NCBI GenBank assembly: GCA_014382645.1
Contig: JACNJI010000159.1
Span: 1 to 9,382, forward strand
Reading direction: 5' to 3'
Length of the DNA stretch: 9,382 bases
Source: Verrucomicrobiota bacterium
Lineage (GTDB): Bacteria; Verrucomicrobiota; Verrucomicrobiia; Opitutales; Seribacteraceae
Positions within the stretch are counted from its first letter, which is position 1, and every line of letters begins with the position of its first letter. Shown piece by piece: positions 6,675 to 9,382 of this stretch. The position numbers and the translations under genes were made by a program. The notes under the pieces were generated by a model. It saw nothing but the letters and a program-made list of their open reading frames with translations, searched no databases and was not told the origin of the DNA.

Positions 6675-7178
6675 GTGGCAAAGATTACGGGTAAGGAAGG
6701 ACTCAGGTTCTCAGGGAAGGCAATCGTCTTCGAATCAGAGGAAGCCTGCCTAAAAGGAATTCTTGATGGCGAAGTAGAGGATGGCCATGTTCTGGTCATC
6801 CGGAATGAGGGTCCGGTGGGAGGTCCGGGTATGCGCGAAATGCTCTCTCCGACCGGAGCCATTATGGGCAAAGGTCTAGGCGATCAGGTCGCGCTTATTA
6901 CCGACGGAAGGTTTTCCGGAGGAAGCCATGGCTTCGTGGTTGGCCATGTCACCCCGGAAGCTGCGGTAGGAGGTCCTATTGGAGTAATTAGGAACAACGA
7001 CCCGATCACCATCGACGCAGAGAAAAACGAACTTAACCTAGATATTTCCGAAGATGAGCTTGAAGCTAGGCTCGAAGCTCGGACACTTCCCGAAGCCAAA
7101 GAAAAACGAGGTGTACTCGCCAAGTATGCAAAGCTCGTAAGCTCTGCCTCTCTAGGTGCTATAACGGACGGATTTTAA
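6675..7178 (+). CDS. ilvD: Dihydroxyacid dehydratase, C-terminal domain fragment
   Basis: This is the rest of IlvD in the same frame as the N-terminal part. If translated alone it could start at the GTG at 6675, giving 167 residues, with AGGGA and GGAG just upstream, though those bases also encode the conserved RDGA segment. It contains [25 protein letters not shown], and [23 protein letters not shown], including the serine of GRFSGG (Ser81 of the fragment, codon 478 of the full frame) that acts as the catalytic base in the family. It ends with [13 protein letters not shown], typical of IlvD. There is no decay after the stop: the domain is intact and fully conserved, which argues for a very recent mutation, an error, or continued use. 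pgi follows after 7 nt. Confidence 0.75.
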   Translation: MAKITGKEGLRFSGKAIVFESEEACLKGILDGEVEDGHVLVIRNEGPVGGPGMREMLSPTGAIMGKGLGDQVALITDGRFSGGSHGFVVGHVTPEAAVGGPIGVIRNNDPITIDAEKNELNLDISEDELEARLEARTLPEAKEKRGVLAKYAKLVSSASLGAITDGF

Positions 7179-7185
7179 TCGCACT

Positions 7186-8754
7186 ATGAACAAAGATTTA
7201 TATCTCGAATTCAAGGATGCCAATTTTTGGGCTGACTTCTCATTCGTCGACTTTCCCGAAGGTTATCTCGAGTCGATGGGAACTAGTGTCAACGACGCCT
7301 TAGTTGCCATGAGGGAACTGGAGGGAGGAGCGTTAGCCAACCCAGATGAAAATCGCATGGTTGGTCACTATTGGCTTCGAGCCCCTGAACTAGCTCCCAG
7401 CGAAGAGATAAGAAACGCCATACAAGATACACTCGCTAAGACAAAAAATCTAGCCAACCGAGTCCATGAAGGCGACTTGAGAGCGCCTGCCGGTGCATTT
7501 ACCGACCTTCTGATCATAGGTATTGGGGGTTCCGCACTAGGTCCGCAGTTCGTAGGAAGAGCATTGGGACACCCAAAGACAAATAAGTTGGCGGTACATT
7601 TCTTCGACAACACCGATCCCGACGGCATAGATTTGACCCTCGCCGAAATTGATGAACGACTAGCCACCACTCTGGTCATCGTAATTTCGAAGTCCGGAGG
7701 CACCCCTGAAACTCGGAACGGCATGCTAGAAGCAGAGAACGCATTTGCCCAAAATGGCTTAGACTTAGCAAAACAAGCCATCGCAATTACTGGAGAAGGC
7801 AGCAAACTACACCAACACGCCACCTCAAAAGGTTGGCTAGATTTCCTCCCTATGTGGGATTGGGTCGGTGGCAGGACTAGCGAAACAGCTGTGGTGGGAC
7901 TCCTACCGGCGGCTCTTCAGGGGATCGACATCGACGCATTCCTTGAAGGAGCCAAAGTGATGGACAAACTCACTCGAGTGAGTGACTTCCAGAACAACCC
8001 TGCGGCCATGCTAGCCATTGCATGGCATTACCTCACCGATGGCAAAGGTTCGCGCGACATGGTGATTCTTCCATACAAGGATCGCCTCGAGTTGTTCGCC
8101 AAGTACCTCCAACAACTGGTGATGGAGTCTCTCGGCAAGGAAAGAGACCTCGATGGCAATACAGTTCACCAAGGCATTGCAGTCTATGGAAACAAGGGGT
8201 CGACCGACCAGCACGCCTATGTTCAACAATTACGAGAGGGTGTGCCCAACTTCTTCGCCACTTTCATAGAGGTCCTCAAGCACCGTGAGACTGCAAGTCC
8301 TCCGGTGGATGACGACGGCATGACATCAGGCGAATACCTGCACGGATTCTTCTTGGGCACACGAGATGCCCTTTACGATAAGGGGCGGAAATCGATCACC
8401 CTTACAATCCAAGAAATCACTCCCGCCTCAGTTGGCGGTCTCATTGCCCTCTTCGAGCGAGCAGTCGGACTCTACGCCTCGCTAATCGGTATCAACGCGT
8501 ACAACCAACCGGGAGTTGAGGCAGGGAAGAAAGCGGCCGCATCCGTACTGGAAGTAAGGAAATCCGTTTGCGATTATCTACAAAAGAACGAGCAGTCCCC
8601 TATGAAAGCAAAGGAAATTGCATTAGCCATCGGCTGTTCCAGCCGAGAAACATGGATTTACAAGATCTTGGAGAACCTTGTTGCCAACCAACCCGAAACC
8701 TACGCAAGAGAATCCGGCGCCCACTCGCTGGCGGATCGATTCGTCAAAGTTTAA
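7186..8754 (+). CDS. pgi: Glucose-6-phosphate isomerase (Pgi), long form with C-terminal helix-turn-helix-like extension
   Basis: Interconverts glucose-6-phosphate and fructose-6-phosphate in glycolysis and gluconeogenesis; cytoplasmic. The 522 residues resemble the cyanobacterial-type enzymes (about 528). Sugar-isomerase motifs: IGIGGSALGP at 111-120, phosphate loop SKSGGTPET at 168-176, WDWVGGRTS at 224-232, ESLGKE at 314-319, YGNKGSTDQHAY at 334-345 with His343, and NQPGVEAGKKAA at 440-451 with Lys448 (equivalent of the ring-opening lysine region). Where E. coli has GEPGTNGQHAF, this protein has GNKGSTDQHAY, so the usual catalytic Glu aligns by eye with Asn; the same motif is familiar in the cyanobacterial-type group. 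Residues from about 454 to 507 form an extra segment, SPMKAKEIALAIGCS then WIYKILENLVAN, that looks like a winged-helix fold. Starts 7 nt after ilvD with no Shine-Dalgarno; its stop overlaps the convergent gene. Confidence 0.95.
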   Translation: MNKDLYLEFKDANFWADFSFVDFPEGYLESMGTSVNDALVAMRELEGGALANPDENRMVGHYWLRAPELAPSEEIRNAIQDTLAKTKNLANRVHEGDLRAPAGAFTDLLIIGIGGSALGPQFVGRALGHPKTNKLAVHFFDNTDPDGIDLTLAEIDERLATTLVIVISKSGGTPETRNGMLEAENAFAQNGLDLAKQAIAITGEGSKLHQHATSKGWLDFLPMWDWVGGRTSETAVVGLLPAALQGIDIDAFLEGAKVMDKLTRVSDFQNNPAAMLAIAWHYLTDGKGSRDMVILPYKDRLELFAKYLQQLVMESLGKERDLDGNTVHQGIAVYGNKGSTDQHAYVQQLREGVPNFFATFIEVLKHRETASPPVDDDGMTSGEYLHGFFLGTRDALYDKGRKSITLTIQEITPASVGGLIALFERAVGLYASLIGINAYNQPGVEAGKKAAASVLEVRKSVCDYLQKNEQSPMKAKEIALAIGCSSRETWIYKILENLVANQPETYARESGAHSLADRFVKV

Positions 8755-9382
8755 TCAAGCACGTTCGGAGGTTTCTTCGGCTTGAGTTTGGTCGTTGCGC
8801 CGGGCTTGGGTTTAGGGGGCGGCGGCACTTTCGAACGACCCAAGTCATGGTGTCCCCAGTAGTAACTCCACCAATCACTAGAGCGGTGAGCGGGTTTCCA
8901 TCCGGCGGGAAATTTTCTTTTGGATGAAATTTCCCGAGCAGCCAAGTAAGTCGAAAAACTATCGGGAAAGACCTCGAACAAGAGATAACGATCGGTAGGT
9001 TTGAGAGAGGCCAAAGTTTTCATGTATGCGGAACCTGATTTACCCAAAGCCAATTCGTCTTCGCCCACGTTGGGACGGCGTTCCATGGTGAATCGTATAA
9101 GTTTGTCTCCCCCGGGAATCGCCGTGAGGCTAAAGAACGCGTTCCCGGGTTTCTTTTGACCGAAATGGGCAGCTAACTTCTTGCCATCGTACTCCCTATC
9201 TTTGTTCGGCTTTATTCCGGATTGGGCGATGGCTTTATCGGCGCTTTTCCGCAAATTCGAATCGTCCAGAGGATAGATTTTTCCCTCCCTGCATAGAAAC
9301 CGAAAGGGGGTAGCCTTTGGCGGAGCAGGCTTGGGGTCCGGCAAGTTGACGTCCTTGCTCAGACTTTTGGACGAGGGCTTTG
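8751..9382 (-). CDS. Unrecognised Lys/Pro-rich protein, C-terminal part, 5' end beyond the window
   Basis: The frame is open from the right edge, so the start lies outside; about 209 residues are visible. A TTG at 9344 could be called as a start, but the reading frame continues upstream without a stop. Order seen: a Pro/Lys/Ser-rich low-complexity stretch (LPDPKPAPPKATP); a compact, probably folded region from FRFLCREGKIYPLDD to YLLFEVFPDSFSTYLAAREI and FPAGWKP; then a Trp/Tyr/His patch (WWSYYWGHHD) and a basic Pro-rich tail (PPPPKPKPGATTKLKPKK). No membrane segment is visible here. The YxxFxVxPDSFxxYLxAR...GW.P pattern reminds me of uncharacterised planctomycete and verrucomicrobial proteins, but I cannot name a family. 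Its TAA stop shares TTAA (8751-8754) with the pgi stop, with no terminator between them. Confidence 0.7.
   Translation of the reverse strand, partial: KPSSKSLSKDVNLPDPKPAPPKATPFRFLCREGKIYPLDDSNLRKSADKAIAQSGIKPNKDREYDGKKLAAHFGQKKPGNAFFSLTAIPGGDKLIRFTMERRPNVGEDELALGKSGSAYMKTLASLKPTDRYLLFEVFPDSFSTYLAAREISSKRKFPAGWKPAHRSSDWWSYYWGHHDLGRSKVPPPPKPKPGATTKLKPKKPPNVLD
8906..8936. repeat. Perfect 10-bp inverted repeat inside the minus-strand orphan gene
   Basis: CGGGAAATTT at 8906-8915 is complementary to AAATTTCCCG at 8927-8936, with an 11-nt loop. It encodes part of the ISSKRKFPAGW region on the minus strand and lies about 150 nt past the pgi stop. No T-run follows on either strand, so it is not a standard terminator; it may simply be chance plus coding constraint. 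Confidence 0.5.

Larger units (their letters stand above)
5484..7178 (+). pseudogene. ilvD: Dihydroxyacid dehydratase ilvD, whole span, interrupted by one in-frame TAG
   Basis: Read through the single TAG at 6648-6650, this is one continuous 564-codon frame matching IlvD from start to end, the usual length. IlvD dehydrates 2,3-dihydroxy-3-methyl-acids to 2-keto acids in valine, leucine and isoleucine synthesis, using an Fe-S cluster and Mg. No indel is present: both halves are in the same frame and the residues flanking the stop, HLRIL and [17 protein letters not shown], continue the family motif HLxILxGNLAPxGAVAK. The TAG is codon 389, at the boundary of the N-terminal catalytic domain and the C-terminal beta-barrel domain. 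One base change from a sense codon (for example TAC or TAT Tyr, AAG Lys, CAG Gln) would make it. It could be a real nonsense mutation, a sequencing or assembly error, readthrough, or a split gene. The ATG at 5484 has no Shine-Dalgarno. Confidence 0.85.

Noticed and set aside
7368..7823. Open frame of 151 codons on the minus strand inside pgi
   Set aside because: Opposite conserved Pgi motifs; no independent support.
1..9382. Mobile element, CRISPR, prophage, defence or secondary-metabolite system
   Set aside because: No transposase, integrase, direct-repeat array, toxin-antitoxin pair or biosynthetic core gene was seen; gene content is housekeeping metabolism.

Overview
The window carries ordinary amino-acid biosynthesis and central-metabolism genes. 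They are packed tightly on the plus strand, with two minus-strand genes. Protein style suggests a Verrucomicrobiota-type (PVC group) bacterium, possibly Opitutae-like: a cyanobacterial-type glucose-6-phosphate isomerase with a C-terminal helix-turn-helix-like extension, an NrdR repressor, and a Lys/Pro-rich orphan protein. Start codons almost wholly lack Shine-Dalgarno sequences. This placement is inference, as there is no rRNA or marker gene. Stop codons TAA, TAG and TGA all end real genes, so the standard bacterial code applies.

Layout. Plus strand, 1-2621: the 3' end of argD (acetylornithine aminotransferase), then argF (ornithine carbamoyltransferase, overlapping argD by ATGA) and argG (argininosuccinate synthase). 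This is most of the ornithine-to-argininosuccinate route; argH is not in the window. A 101-nt gap with a 10-bp hairpin leads to trpG/pabA (glutamine amidotransferase), then nrdR, then an unrecognised 165-residue ORF that overlaps the nrdR end. Minus strand, 4311-5390: pheA (chorismate mutase / prephenate dehydratase / ACT), convergent with the orphan ORF. Divergent from pheA is ilvD (dihydroxyacid dehydratase), interrupted by one in-frame TAG at the junction of its two domains, followed 7 nt later by pgi. Minus strand, 8751 to the right edge: the 3' part of an unrecognised gene whose stop codon shares TTAA with the pgi stop.

Together the genes supply arginine, the glutamine-amidotransferase half of tryptophan or folate synthesis, phenylalanine and branched-chain amino acids, plus a glycolytic isomerase and the ribonucleotide-reductase repressor. 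No tRNA, rRNA, CRISPR, insertion sequence, phage or defence gene was seen, and I found no convincing new multi-gene system.

The points most worth checking are: the amber codon in ilvD; a pheA start region whose best-placed ATG is out of frame by one base and lies in a 10-bp inverted repeat with the ilvD start; a strong hairpin plus T-run facing the wrong way between trpG and nrdR; the nrdR-orphan junction at a G6 run; and the loss of ArgD similarity in the first 45 bases. Three of these could be sequence errors rather than biology.
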